Shown here: positions 22,710-32,717 of the stretch, in pieces
How the letters are laid out: each line of letters starts with the position of its first letter
Numbering within the stretch: position 1 is the stretch's first letter
Origin: an uncultured Emticicia sp.
Lineage (GTDB): Bacteria > Bacteroidota > Bacteroidia > Cytophagales > Spirosomataceae
DNA length: 64,000 bases
NCBI RefSeq assembly: GCF_937903345.1
Contig: NZ_CALCZQ010000030.1
Span: forward strand, 186,001-250,000
Reading direction: 5' to 3'
Translations under genes and position numbers: made by a program
The notes under the pieces: model-generated
Databases searched by the model: none
The model's input: the letters and a program-made list of their open reading frames with translations, nothing else
What the model was told of the DNA's origin: nothing

Positions 22710-24737
22710 ATGAAACTCATAAAAGTAGCAGCAGGAACGCTCAACCAAACGCCTTTGGCTTGGGAGCATAATCAAAAAAATATTATTGATTGCATCAAAG
22801 AAGCTGATAGACAAGACATTAGCTTATTATGCTTGCCCGAGTTGTGCATTACGGGTTACGGCTGCGAAGATGCGTTTTACTCATGGGATTTGGTCGAGCA
22901 AGCCAAGGAAAGTCTTCTCGAAATCGTACAGCACACATCGGGAATGATTGTTTCCGTGGGTTTACCGATTCGCTACAATAATAAAGTTTATAACTCAGCA
23001 TGTCTGATTGCCAACAAAAAAATCTTAGGATTTGTGTGCAAACAACATTTGCCTAATTATGGAGTATTTTATGAAGACCGTTGGTTTCATCGTTGGCAAG
23101 CGGGTGTGCGTGATGAAATTGAAATCGACGAATTCAAATATCCAATAGGTGATTTAGTTTTCGAATTAAGTGGTGTTCGCATCGGTTTTGAGATTTGCGA
23201 GGATGCTTGGGTGGCCAATCGACCTGGGCGTGCGATGTTTGATAGGGGAGTAGATATTATTCTCAATCCAAGTGCGAGTCCGTTTTCGTTTTCTAAATTT
23301 GTAACGCGTGAACGCTTCGTTATTGATGGAAGTCGCTCGTTTGCGTGTAGTTATATTTATACAAATTTGCTCGGAAATGAGTCAGGACGCTTGATTTTCG
23401 ATGGCGATGCCATGATTGCTTCTGATGGGAATTTGTTGGTTTCTTCGCCACGTTTTGGTTATGAGGATTTTTACGTTACATCGGCTGTTATTGATGCCGA
23501 AATGCCAAAAGTGAATCATTCACAAGTAAAATCACCGATTACACAAGGAAATTGGAAAGTCCTAGCATTATTTGATTTTCCAGAAATCAAGCCCGTTGCC
23601 CCTCAAACTGCCGAACTCGAAAAGTTTGAGCGTGGTGGATTTCTGAAAGAAGAAGAGTTTGCACGTGCAGTAAGTTTGGCATTGTTTGATTACCTCCGTA
23701 AATCTCGTTCGCAAGGCTTCACGGTTTCGCTTTCGGGTGGAGCAGATTCTTGTGCATGTGTGGCACTTTGTGGCTTAATGATTCGTTTGGCAGATGAAAG
23801 TATTGGTTTAGATGCTTTTAAGAAAAAACTTTCTTTCATTAAGAAAATACAAGACTGCACAACGGTTGAGGAAATTGCCGAAAAGATGATTCATAGTATT
23901 TATCAAGGCACAGAAAATAGTTCGTCTGATACTTATGAATCAGCCGAAACCTTGGCAAAAAGTATCGGTGCAACCTTCTACAATATCAACATCAACGGAC
24001 TCGTAGAAACTTATAAAGACTTGATAGAAAAGCAAATAGGGCGAGATTTAACTTGGGAAACTGACGATTTGCCATTGCAAAATATTCAGGCACGTGTGCG
24101 GGCCCCAAGCGTGTGGTTGCTTACAAATTTACATAACCACCTACTTTTAGCAACATCCAACCGCTCAGAAGTAGCAGTTGGTTATTGCACAATGGATGGC
24201 GATACGGCAGGAAGTATCAATCCGATTGCAGGAATCGATAAGTTTTGGTTGAAAAAATGGTTAGTTTGGCTCGAAACCTTAGGTTGTGAAGTAAAAGGAA
24301 AGCATATAAAAATTGAAGGATTAAATAAAGTAAATAGTTTGCAACCGACTGCCGAACTTCGTCCGCTCGAAACAAAGCAAACAGACGAAAAAGACCTAAT
24401 GCCTTACGAAGTGCTAAACTCAATTGAAGGCCTTGCCATTCGAGATAAAAAACCGCCTTTAGAATGTTTACTTTTCATGGAGGCTCAATATGCTGACAGA
24501 TTTGACCAAGCAACGTTGGCCGATTGGGTGGAGAAATTTTTTAGAATGTGGAGCAGAAATCAATGGAAGCGTGAGCGTTACGCTCCGAGTTTTCACTTAG
24601 ATAATTATAATCTTGACCCACGAGGCTGGTGCAGATTTCCAATTTTATCAGGCGGCTTTGAAAAAGAATTAGCCGATATGCGAGAATATATCGAAAAAGG
24701 TGAACGTCGAAAATCGAGAGGTAGAATTGGATTTTGA
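22710..24737 (+). CDS. nadE: Glutamine-dependent NAD(+) synthetase
   Basis: Makes NAD from deamido-NAD, ATP and glutamine. The product has 675 residues, with two domains. The N-terminal glutaminase (nitrilase fold) has its Glu-Lys-Cys triad at E44 (CLPELCITGYG), K111 and C163 (GFEICEDAW). The C-terminal synthetase has the PP-loop SGGADS at 342-347 and the block LATSNRSEVAVGYCTMDGDTAGSINPI. The length is typical of the two-domain form. It stands alone, behind an 8-bp repeat, and meets the glycan locus tail to tail. Confidence 0.97.
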   Translation: MKLIKVAAGTLNQTPLAWEHNQKNIIDCIKEADRQDISLLCLPELCITGYGCEDAFYSWDLVEQAKESLLEIVQHTSGMIVSVGLPIRYNNKVYNSACLIANKKILGFVCKQHLPNYGVFYEDRWFHRWQAGVRDEIEIDEFKYPIGDLVFELSGVRIGFEICEDAWVANRPGRAMFDRGVDIILNPSASPFSFSKFVTRERFVIDGSRSFACSYIYTNLLGNESGRLIFDGDAMIASDGNLLVSSPRFGYEDFYVTSAVIDAEMPKVNHSQVKSPITQGNWKVLALFDFPEIKPVAPQTAELEKFERGGFLKEEEFARAVSLALFDYLRKSRSQGFTVSLSGGADSCACVALCGLMIRLADESIGLDAFKKKLSFIKKIQDCTTVEEIAEKMIHSIYQGTENSSSDTYESAETLAKSIGATFYNININGLVETYKDLIEKQIGRDLTWETDDLPLQNIQARVRAPSVWLLTNLHNHLLLATSNRSEVAVGYCTMDGDTAGSINPIAGIDKFWLKKWLVWLETLGCEVKGKHIKIEGLNKVNSLQPTAELRPLETKQTDEKDLMPYEVLNSIEGLAIRDKKPPLECLLFMEAQYADRFDQATLADWVEKFFRMWSRNQWKRERYAPSFHLDNYNLDPRGWCRFPILSGGFEKELADMREYIEKGERRKSRGRIGF

Positions 24738-24748
24738 GGAATTTTAAG

Positions 24749-24790
24749 CTTTTCAATATCGCAGTAAAAAAATACCACGATATTGAAAAG
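24749..24790. terminator. Shared terminator between nadE and the glycan locus
   Basis: CTTTTCAATATCG (24749-24761) and CGATATTGAAAAG (24778-24790) form a perfect 13-bp stem with a 16-base loop between two convergent genes. There is an A/T run in the loop but no long U-run, so it is probably a modest bidirectional terminator. Confidence 0.65.
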
Positions 24791-24798
24791 TAAGTCCA

Positions 24799-26310
24799 TT
24801 ACTTACCAAGCCAAGTCAATTGACTCCAATAAGCGGGGCCTTCATTAGTTTGGCTTTTGCCTTTTGTGCTTCTTCCGTGCTGAATTTGTTTCGTGAGTAA
24901 AGCCGTTAATTCTTTTACAATATCTGGATGTTGGGCATAAACATTTTGGGTTTCGCCAATATCAGTTGATAAATCGTATAATTGAATAGGAGGTAGGATT
25001 TTAGCTTCTTCGCTTGTTTCCTTGGGCTTTCCATTTCCACCAGAATGCGAACACATAATCAATTTCCAATTATCTTTACGTATCGCAAAAAAACCATCAG
25101 ATGAATGATGGATTCCCGATTTACGAACTTCATAAGTTGTTTTTTTACCAGTAATTTCACTTAAAAAACTAAAACTATCTTCTGCTACATTATCGTTTAG
25201 TTTTGTATTATTCAGCTCTGCTATTGTTTGGAAAAAGTCGGTGGTACAAACTAATTGTTTACTTACTTTCGGCGATTGAATGGTTTTTTTCCAAGAAACA
25301 ATAAATGGTACATGATGCCCTCCTTCAAAAATATCAGTTTTTAGCCCTCTATAAATCATCGAAGGATTATGCCCCTTGTCAAGTTGTGCTTTGAGGTTGG
25401 CAGGGTTGGCAAAACCATTGTCCGAAGCAAAAACAATGATAGTATTTTCATAAACGCCATTCTTTTTTAGGGTTTCAACAACTTGTTTTACTACATCATC
25501 GACCATCAAAACAAAATCAGCGTAAGGCGAGATATTACTTTTGCCTACAAATTTTCCAATTGGCAAAATAGGTGTGTGTGGTGCCGCCAACGGAAAATAC
25601 AAAAAGAAAGGCTTCTCTTTTTTAGCATTTTGATTAATAAAATTGAGTGCTTTTTCGGTGAATTTGCCTAAAACTTCCTCTGGCTGAAAATCAGGTGCAA
25701 TAATACCCGCACGAAATAATTCAATACCTTTTCGGCCGATACAAGTATCTTTTGGTATGGCAGTGCAAAAACCATTTTCTACATAAGCGTAGGGAGGCAT
25801 ATCGAGGGAGGCAGGAATACAAAATGAATAATCGAAACCGAATGTGTTTGGGCTATTTTTTATCTGTTTTGTAAAATCAACCTTTTTTTCTCCAGCTTCA
25901 ATATTTCCCCAAGTCCAACCCAAATGCCATTTGCCGACGACTCCTGTTTTATAGCCTTGTTTTTGTAAGAAAGAAGCCACAGTTTCTCGTTTTGGGTCAA
26001 TTAATGGCGTGTCATAACCATGTAAAACACCTTTTTTGAGAATAGTTCGCCAGTTATATCGTCCAGTCATGATTCCATAACGAGTAGGAGTACAGACTGC
26101 AGAGGTTGTATGAGCATCTGTAAACTTTACACCATTTTGAGCTAATTTATCAATGTTTGTTGTCTGAATTTTTCCTTCTGGATTATAAGCTGACACATCA
26201 CCAATACCTAAATCATCGGCAAGTATATAAATTATATTGGGCTTTTGTGCAAAACTTTTTATGCTGAAAGTTAAGCAAATAAGGGTTGAGAAGAGTAAGC
26301 TTTTTTTCAT
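24799..26310 (-). CDS. Secreted sulfatase, arylsulfatase A type (formylglycine)
   Basis: Hydrolyses a sulfate ester from a sugar. From the Met at 26310 the product has 503 residues and a signal peptide (MKKSLLFSTLICLTFSIKSFAQ). An earlier in-frame Met (26373) would bury it. Residues 23-40 give KPNIIYILADDLGIGD, with the metal aspartates D32 and D33. C73 lies in CTPTR, the CxPxR motif that becomes formylglycine, followed by YGIMTGRYNWR. A lysine and histidine further on (VVGKWHLGW) complete the site. It is the last gene of the minus-strand run, 19 bases after a GH92. Confidence 0.95.
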   Translation of the reverse strand: MKKSLLFSTLICLTFSIKSFAQKPNIIYILADDLGIGDVSAYNPEGKIQTTNIDKLAQNGVKFTDAHTTSAVCTPTRYGIMTGRYNWRTILKKGVLHGYDTPLIDPKRETVASFLQKQGYKTGVVGKWHLGWTWGNIEAGEKKVDFTKQIKNSPNTFGFDYSFCIPASLDMPPYAYVENGFCTAIPKDTCIGRKGIELFRAGIIAPDFQPEEVLGKFTEKALNFINQNAKKEKPFFLYFPLAAPHTPILPIGKFVGKSNISPYADFVLMVDDVVKQVVETLKKNGVYENTIIVFASDNGFANPANLKAQLDKGHNPSMIYRGLKTDIFEGGHHVPFIVSWKKTIQSPKVSKQLVCTTDFFQTIAELNNTKLNDNVAEDSFSFLSEITGKKTTYEVRKSGIHHSSDGFFAIRKDNWKLIMCSHSGGNGKPKETSEEAKILPPIQLYDLSTDIGETQNVYAQHPDIVKELTALLTKQIQHGRSTKGKSQTNEGPAYWSQLTWLGK

Positions 26311-26329
26311 TTTTTTAATAGTGATGGTT

Positions 26330-28600
26330 TTATTTAGAAAAAGAGTAAGGCCTTGATGTTGGTAAAATTCCACGTTTGAAATTTGGTTTTTCGGACATAT
26401 TAAATGTTATTTTTCCGCCCTTCAAAATATCAAAATGGTTTAAAAAATTCTTGTCGTAATTCATTCCATTCAAAGTAGCTGATTGAATATAGATAGTTTT
26501 TGACGTATTTTTAGGGGCTTCAATGACGAATTTCTTGCCATTTTCTAGGCTCAAAGTGACTTTTTTGAAAAGTGGAGAACCAATGACATATTGCTGTGTA
26601 CCCGGGCAAACTGAATAAAATCCCAAAGCACTAAATACATACCAAGCACTGGTTTGTCCGTTGTCTTCGTCGCCGCAATAGCCATCGGGTGTTGGGCGAT
26701 ATAATTTATCCATTACTTCCCGGACGTGAATTTGTGCTTTCCACGGCACTCCACAAAAATTATAAATATACGTCATGTGCTGTATTGGTTGATTTCCATG
26801 GGCGTATTGACCCATATTCATCACTTTCATTTCGGTCATTTCATGAATTGCCCCTTTATAAAAACTCGATTCAACAATTGGCGGCAAATTATAAACGCTA
26901 TCAAGCATCATTTCCATTTTTTTATAACCACCCATGAGGCCAGCTAAACCTTTAAAATCGTGCAAAACACTCCAGCTGTAATGCCAACTATTACCCTCAA
27001 CAAATTCATAACCCCAGCTGAAAGGGTTAAAAGTTGTCGGAAATGAACCTTCCTTGTTCTTTCCACGCATAAGATTATAGGTGGGGTCGAACATATTTCG
27101 GTAGTTTTGCGATCGTTTGCCAAATTTTTCAATTTCTTCTTTGGGTTTATTCAAAGCAATCGCCAATTGATTTAGGTTAAAGTCGGCGTGTGCATATTCC
27201 AATGTACGAGCTGTACTTCCTACAAAACCTTCGAGAGGAACATAACCCAGCTGATTATACTCTTTCACACCGTTTCTACCCAATGTTTTGATTGGACCCT
27301 GATTCTCGGTATTTTTCATCAGAGCTTCATACAAAACATTAATGTCGTATCCTTTCACACCTTTTAAGTATGCATCTGTTATGACTGATGCTGAGTTACT
27401 ACCGATCATGCTACCTTTATGCCCAGGGCTTGCCCATTCGGGTAGCCAACCACTTTCTTTGTAAGTATTAGCTAAACCATCTAAAATATGACCGTCCATT
27501 TCGGGGTACATGAGCGTAAGAAATGGAAACAAAGACCGAAAAGTGTCCCAGAAACCAGTATCTGTAAACATATACCCTTTTTCGATTTTGCCATTATATG
27601 GGCTGTAATGCACCATCTGATTTTGAACATCGAACTCGTAAAATTTTCGAGGAAACAAAAGCATTCGGTAGAGGCATGAGTAAAATGTTTTGAGTTGTTC
27701 GTCTGTTCCTCCTTCAACCTTTACTTTAATGAGTTCATTGTGCCAAGCCAACTTTGCTTTTAAATGAATTTGGTCGAAAGTTTGTTTGCCAACTTCTCGT
27801 TTTAGGTTTAATTCTGCTTGTTCGTGAGAAATAAATGATGATGCGATTTTTAGATGCACTTTTTCACCTTTTTTCGTAGAAAAACCAATAATTGCTTGGG
27901 CGTGGCTACTGGTTACCTCGTTTTGAGATTTAACTAAAAGACTATCATTGACAGTCCATGTGAGCGTAAATTTTTTATCACATTCAATTACAAAATAGTT
28001 TTTAAAGTTAGCGGGAACACCACCACGATTTCTGGTAGTATAACCAATAATTTTGTTTTGTTCGGGTAAAATTTTGACATACGAACCTCTATCAAAAGCA
28101 TCTACAAGAATAAACGAACTGTCAGATTTTGGAAAAGTAAAGCGAAAAATGGATGCTCTTTCAGTTGGTGTAATTTCGGTTAATACATCATGGTCTGAAA
28201 GATATACACTATAATAATAAGGTTTTGTAACTTCGTTTTTATGAGAAAACCAACTGCTTCTTTTCTCTTCTTTAAAATACAATTTTCCAGTAAGTGGCAT
28301 GACCGAAAACTGACCATAGTCTCCTATCCAAGGTGAAGGTTGGTGTGTTTGTTTGAAACCATTAATTTTATCGGCAGTATATTGGTAGAGCCAGCCATCA
28401 GCTATTTTGCCAGTTTGTGGAGACCAAAAATTCATTCCCCAAGGTGTTGCAATGGCGGGGTAGGTATTTCCATTAGAATAACTTCTTTTAGAATCAGTAC
28501 CAATGACTGTATTGATTAATTCTTCAGGGCGAAATTGCTCTTGAGCAAAAACAGAAAAATAAAAACTGAAACATACAATTAGGAATATATTTTTTATCAT
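26330..28600 (-). CDS. GH92 alpha-mannosidase, secreted
   Basis: GH92 enzymes remove terminal alpha-linked mannose using calcium. From the Met at 28600 the product has 756 residues with a signal peptide ending FSVFAQ. The longer frame to 28660 adds 20 residues without such a signal. Seen: NTYPAIATPWGMNFWSPQTG near the start, EGNSWHYSW (general acid Glu about 535), and GDEDNGQTSAWYVFSALGFY (643-662), the family's most conserved block. It is a complete, canonical member. It lies between a sulfatase and a ceramidase-like gene. Confidence 0.96.
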   Translation of the reverse strand: MIKNIFLIVCFSFYFSVFAQEQFRPEELINTVIGTDSKRSYSNGNTYPAIATPWGMNFWSPQTGKIADGWLYQYTADKINGFKQTHQPSPWIGDYGQFSVMPLTGKLYFKEEKRSSWFSHKNEVTKPYYYSVYLSDHDVLTEITPTERASIFRFTFPKSDSSFILVDAFDRGSYVKILPEQNKIIGYTTRNRGGVPANFKNYFVIECDKKFTLTWTVNDSLLVKSQNEVTSSHAQAIIGFSTKKGEKVHLKIASSFISHEQAELNLKREVGKQTFDQIHLKAKLAWHNELIKVKVEGGTDEQLKTFYSCLYRMLLFPRKFYEFDVQNQMVHYSPYNGKIEKGYMFTDTGFWDTFRSLFPFLTLMYPEMDGHILDGLANTYKESGWLPEWASPGHKGSMIGSNSASVITDAYLKGVKGYDINVLYEALMKNTENQGPIKTLGRNGVKEYNQLGYVPLEGFVGSTARTLEYAHADFNLNQLAIALNKPKEEIEKFGKRSQNYRNMFDPTYNLMRGKNKEGSFPTTFNPFSWGYEFVEGNSWHYSWSVLHDFKGLAGLMGGYKKMEMMLDSVYNLPPIVESSFYKGAIHEMTEMKVMNMGQYAHGNQPIQHMTYIYNFCGVPWKAQIHVREVMDKLYRPTPDGYCGDEDNGQTSAWYVFSALGFYSVCPGTQQYVIGSPLFKKVTLSLENGKKFVIEAPKNTSKTIYIQSATLNGMNYDKNFLNHFDILKGGKITFNMSEKPNFKRGILPTSRPYSFSK

Positions 28601-28767
28601 TTTGACTAATATTTTATTGACTTTGATTAATTCTTTTGCCAAAGATTCTGTTTTATCCATACGCTTTTCTTGACCGCAAATAATTGTAAAGCTACATTTG
28701 GTATAAAATAACTATGCAAGGTAAAAGAAGGTCTTTGATAAAGACTAATACACTCAATATCAGGTAA

Positions 28768-29607
28768 TTAATTTTTTTTATAAATTTGAATTTTAGAAAA
28801 TCTAAAAAAAGCGTAGCTACAAAAACTACTCATCGCTGTAAGCAAGTGCCAAACTGAATGCCCTTGATAAAATGAGTGTGGGTCGCAGTTATTTTTTTGC
28901 ACATCTAAGGTACGAATATTGACTGCCACAAACATTAAAATAAAACCTAAAATCGCCAAAAAAAATGATTTTTGCTTACGGAACTGAATATAGTGAATGA
29001 AGATGCCTATCAGCAACAGCAAAATCATGGCAGGTAATAATTTACTACTCGAAATCATGAGTGAAAGCGGCAGAAAGGCTATAATAATTACTAATAATGC
29101 TGCAATCCAAAGTTTTTTTGCGGTTGCTGAAAATTCGATTTTATGAAAAACATGATAAAAACCGATTCCTAACAAAGCGATAGAAATACTATAAGTTCCG
29201 TTCATATCAACTCTTTGACCTAAATAAGTAAGCGAAGCGTGGAAAAATGCACTTCCAAAACTTAAATAAATAAAGCAAAAACCCATAAAAGCCGATAATA
29301 AGGGGAATTTCTCAAGCCTATTTTGACAAGTATTTTCTTTGCTCTTAAAATCATATTTGGCGATTTGAAGAATCAAAATTCCAAAAAAGAAATACGCCAA
29401 ATTGGAATAAGTATTCATTGATTGATGAAAAAGTTTTTCGGTATTGTTAAACTCACAATACTCAACGGTCAAAGCCGATTTACTAATCGTCATTCCATTC
29501 CAAATATTACCAGTCAAAAAAGTGTTAAAGCACGCCCAAATCGCTATCATTCCTAAGGTAAAAATGAATGCCGTACCTAAAAATTTGAGAATTAATTGCT
29601 TACTCAT
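28768..29607 (-). CDS. Ceramidase-like CREST intramembrane hydrolase
   Basis: 279 residues with about seven hydrophobic segments. The zinc-site pattern of alkaline ceramidases is complete: S119 and H123 (SFGSAFFHASLT), D134 (RVDMNGTY), H250 and H254 (YQGHSVWH), and EYCE at 49-52 near the start. Spacings S+4H, H+11D and H+4H are those of human ACER3. Such enzymes cut amide bonds in sphingolipids or similar substrates. The gene starts five bases after the preceding one and is followed by the GH92 gene, so it belongs to the operon. Its real substrate is unknown. Confidence 0.8.
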   Translation of the reverse strand: MSKQLILKFLGTAFIFTLGMIAIWACFNTFLTGNIWNGMTISKSALTVEYCEFNNTEKLFHQSMNTYSNLAYFFFGILILQIAKYDFKSKENTCQNRLEKFPLLSAFMGFCFIYLSFGSAFFHASLTYLGQRVDMNGTYSISIALLGIGFYHVFHKIEFSATAKKLWIAALLVIIIAFLPLSLMISSSKLLPAMILLLLIGIFIHYIQFRKQKSFFLAILGFILMFVAVNIRTLDVQKNNCDPHSFYQGHSVWHLLTAMSSFCSYAFFRFSKIQIYKKN

Positions 29608-29612
29608 GAGGT

Positions 29613-31151
29613 TTATTTTTTTGGTGTAATTTCAACTAAAGGTTTCGAAATGTCCCAATTGGCAGGTATTTCAAAAATAACATTCATGATATACGGAAAA
29701 TCTTTTGTGCCAACTCCTTCTGAGTTAATCATTTCTTGAGATAAAACTTCGACATTCGTATTGGTCAAAACCGTTTTTATTTTTAAGGCCATATTTGGAA
29801 GTTTCCAAATATCTTCTTGAAAGTTTTTAGGGCCAATATTATTTTCATAAACAAAAATTTGAAAATTCTTGGCGAGCGTATCAGCTAAAAATATCTGCAT
29901 TTTTGTTTCATCTACTTTTACATTTGTTTTGCCTTCACCTGGCACAAAAAGCCAGCCAATATCGCCATTTTTAGCTTTCCAATGCATTGTTCCAGTTTTC
30001 AGAATGTGTGAAACTTTTCGGTTTCCCCAAAGTCCACCCATCATCCAATCTTTTTGAATATTGGCAGTCACTTTTTTTAGTCGGTCTCCTTCATAATAAT
30101 TTGAAGTAGTTCGAGTAATAAACCTTGGTTTATCAAATTTTTTAAACTGAGCAAGTGCTTTTTCGGGCATTGAAATACCCATTTCTAGAATCGGAACGAT
30201 AAATTCTCTCTCATGATGCACCCCATTTTGACCAGGAATCGTTGCAATTTTTGGATTATCCAAAGCAACGGCTATCCAAGTACCCACAATGGCGTGTGTT
30301 TTTTTCATATCGATGCCGTAGGCTCTTAAATACGGGCCACAAATATTTTGTAGATTGGCATTATAGAATGTCGCAACATCTAACCAAAGCTCTTTTTCAA
30401 GGACTTTGCTCATCTCTTTCATTGCTGGTGAAAATGATAACTCTCGCCACAGTGCCAAACCGACAAAGTCAACACCATAGTAAGTAGGCGAGTTGTATTC
30501 GCATAAAGTATTGTATTTCAGGAAGTTGTTGTATATCGCTCGTGCTTTTTCTAAACCAGTATTTTTATATGCAGGGATATTAAATGCTGTTCCTACATAT
30601 TCCATCATGAATGAACTCATAATAGAAATATTATTGTAATCGGGGTTTACATTGCGTTTAATTGCTCCTTTTACAGTCCGAATTAAGCAATTTTCTAAGT
30701 CTTTTCTTACATCTTCGGGCAGTTTTTGCTTATATTTATGGTAAATACTAATCAAATCAGTACCGATAAATTCTCGCATATTTTGGTCGTAATTGCCCAT
30801 TTGTTTGCTACTTCCTCGCCAAACCGCAAAATCTTGACTTGTTTCATCCAAATTTTGAAGCGTAAAAATCCATTTGATTATTTTTACGGCATTCTCAATA
30901 TCTCCTGTTTCGTTTCTATAAAATAATGCACAAGCCAATCGCATTATACCCCTTGCAGACGTATTTTCATCTAATTTTAGTCCTTTGGCTTTAGGCATTT
31001 GCTCTTCGATAAAATCATCAAATAAAGTTTTTTGATATTTTGTGAGCGATTGATAGGTAAACTTTTTGGTATAAATAGATGCATCTTCTACTTTTTGTGC
31101 AAAAAGTGCCGCCGACAAAATCATGACGATACTTGTCATTAAAATTTTCAT
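29613..31151 (-). CDS. Secreted toroid-type protein, possible polysaccharide lyase (copy A)
   Basis: 512 residues with a signal peptide (MKILMTSIVMILSAALFAQ). It is mostly helical, with EYNSPTYYGVDFVGLALWREL and NICGPYLRAYGIDM. The motif NSPTYYG and the helical repeats suggest an alpha/alpha toroid followed by a beta-rich C-terminal part, like several polysaccharide lyases. I cannot place it in a numbered family. It is a close paralogue of the gene before it, and the two overlap by four bases (ATGA), which shows translational coupling. Confidence 0.75.
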   Translation of the reverse strand: MKILMTSIVMILSAALFAQKVEDASIYTKKFTYQSLTKYQKTLFDDFIEEQMPKAKGLKLDENTSARGIMRLACALFYRNETGDIENAVKIIKWIFTLQNLDETSQDFAVWRGSSKQMGNYDQNMREFIGTDLISIYHKYKQKLPEDVRKDLENCLIRTVKGAIKRNVNPDYNNISIMSSFMMEYVGTAFNIPAYKNTGLEKARAIYNNFLKYNTLCEYNSPTYYGVDFVGLALWRELSFSPAMKEMSKVLEKELWLDVATFYNANLQNICGPYLRAYGIDMKKTHAIVGTWIAVALDNPKIATIPGQNGVHHEREFIVPILEMGISMPEKALAQFKKFDKPRFITRTTSNYYEGDRLKKVTANIQKDWMMGGLWGNRKVSHILKTGTMHWKAKNGDIGWLFVPGEGKTNVKVDETKMQIFLADTLAKNFQIFVYENNIGPKNFQEDIWKLPNMALKIKTVLTNTNVEVLSQEMINSEGVGTKDFPYIMNVIFEIPANWDISKPLVEITPKK

Positions 31152-32704
31152 TTGTATGTGATGTTTGGGGTGATTTTTACTAAAGGGCTTTCAAGCTTCC
31201 AGTTAGAAGGGATTTCAAAAGTAACCTTCATAACCGAACCGATATTTTCAGAAATTGCCAACAGATCATTAAAATCTTTTGATTCAACTACCTCTGTTTT
31301 AAGTATTTTTAAGTCAGTTTCGAGGTTTAGGGTCATTCCAGATAAATTCCAGTTTTTCTTATTAAAAGCCTCAGTTGTTATATTTTTTGTATAAATAAAT
31401 ACTTCAAAACTACTTGGCTGAGTATCATTGGCAAAAATGCTCATTTGTGTTTTTGATACTTTTACATTTGTTTTTCCGTCGCCTAATATCATTAGCCAAG
31501 CAATATCTCCATCTGGCGTTTGCCAATGAATCGTTCCTGTTTTTATTTGCTCCCACACTCTTTTATTGCCCCATAAGCCACCCATCATCCAATTTTTATT
31601 TATCATGGCGGTAACTTTCTTAATACTATCACCTTTATAATGATTTGGAACATTACGAGTAATAAATTGAGGTTTTGAGAAAGATTTTAGCTTAGCCAAG
31701 TCGGCCTTAGGAATTGACAATCCTACATTAAAAATGGGAGCGAGGTTACTCATTTCACCATATTTTGGGCCATTTTTCGGAGGTAGTGGGGCGAATTTTT
31801 CGTCGTCAACAGCGAGGCCAATCCATGTACCAGTAATTGCAAAATATTTGTTCATGTCCATACCATAAGCTCTGAAATACGGACCAGGCATGTTTTTTAA
31901 CTTAGGATGATAGAAGTTTGTTGTTTCATGCCAAAAATCTTTTTCGAGTACTTTACCCATTTCTTGAATTTCTTTAGAAAAGGCCAGTTCTCGCCATAAA
32001 CCAAGCCCAATGAGCGTCACTCCATAATAAGTTGGCGAGTTAAATTCACTAAAAGTTTTATTGGTTTGGTAAAGTTTGAAAATATCTTGGGCTTTTTTCA
32101 AACCAGCATTTTTGATTTCTACCAAACCAAACGCTGTTCCAACATATTCCATCAAAAAAGCACTCATGATTGAAATATTGGTATAATCGGGAGCAACATT
32201 TCTTTTAAATGCTCCTTTTGCCGCATGAATAATACCAGTTTCGATATCTTTGATGACATTTTCGGGTAAAAGATTGCTGAATTTATGTCGAATAATAATC
32301 AAATCACAACCAATGAATTCCCTCCAGTTTTGGTCAAATTTGTCGTTTACGATAGCCGTTTTCCAAATGCCATAGATTTTAGTATTTTCATCTTGGTATT
32401 GGTTTTTCAAAATCCATTGTAATATTATTACTGCTTTTTCTTTATCTCCGACAGCATTTCTAAACAAAAGTGCTTCCGCCAAACGAGTTTTGCTTCGTAA
32501 ACTAGTGTTGTCGGTCAATACATCTTCAATCTTTGCTCCCGAAGGAATTTGATCCACCAAAAATGTTTCAAAAAGCTGTTTTTGGTAGATAGACAAGGTT
32601 TTGTACGAATATTTTTTTGAATAAATATCATTTTGAGCATATAGATTAAACATGTTCATTAATGAGAAGAAGCCAATAAATAAACTTTTTTTTAGTATTT
32701 GCAT
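31148..32704 (-). CDS. Secreted toroid-type protein, possible polysaccharide lyase (copy B)
   Basis: 518 residues with a signal peptide ending NLYAQ. It aligns along its whole length with the next gene: EFNSPTYYGVTLIGLGLWREL, MPGPYFRAYGMDMNK, NWMMGGLWGNKRVWEQIKTGTIHWQ. These proteins share a helical barrel and a beta-sandwich-like end. A tandem duplication is clear. The aromatic-rich motifs fit a carbohydrate-binding cleft. Catalytic residues cannot be named from the sequence alone. Confidence 0.75.
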   Translation of the reverse strand: MQILKKSLFIGFFSLMNMFNLYAQNDIYSKKYSYKTLSIYQKQLFETFLVDQIPSGAKIEDVLTDNTSLRSKTRLAEALLFRNAVGDKEKAVIILQWILKNQYQDENTKIYGIWKTAIVNDKFDQNWREFIGCDLIIIRHKFSNLLPENVIKDIETGIIHAAKGAFKRNVAPDYTNISIMSAFLMEYVGTAFGLVEIKNAGLKKAQDIFKLYQTNKTFSEFNSPTYYGVTLIGLGLWRELAFSKEIQEMGKVLEKDFWHETTNFYHPKLKNMPGPYFRAYGMDMNKYFAITGTWIGLAVDDEKFAPLPPKNGPKYGEMSNLAPIFNVGLSIPKADLAKLKSFSKPQFITRNVPNHYKGDSIKKVTAMINKNWMMGGLWGNKRVWEQIKTGTIHWQTPDGDIAWLMILGDGKTNVKVSKTQMSIFANDTQPSSFEVFIYTKNITTEAFNKKNWNLSGMTLNLETDLKILKTEVVESKDFNDLLAISENIGSVMKVTFEIPSNWKLESPLVKITPNITYK

Positions 32705-32717
32705 TTGTAGAGATTTT

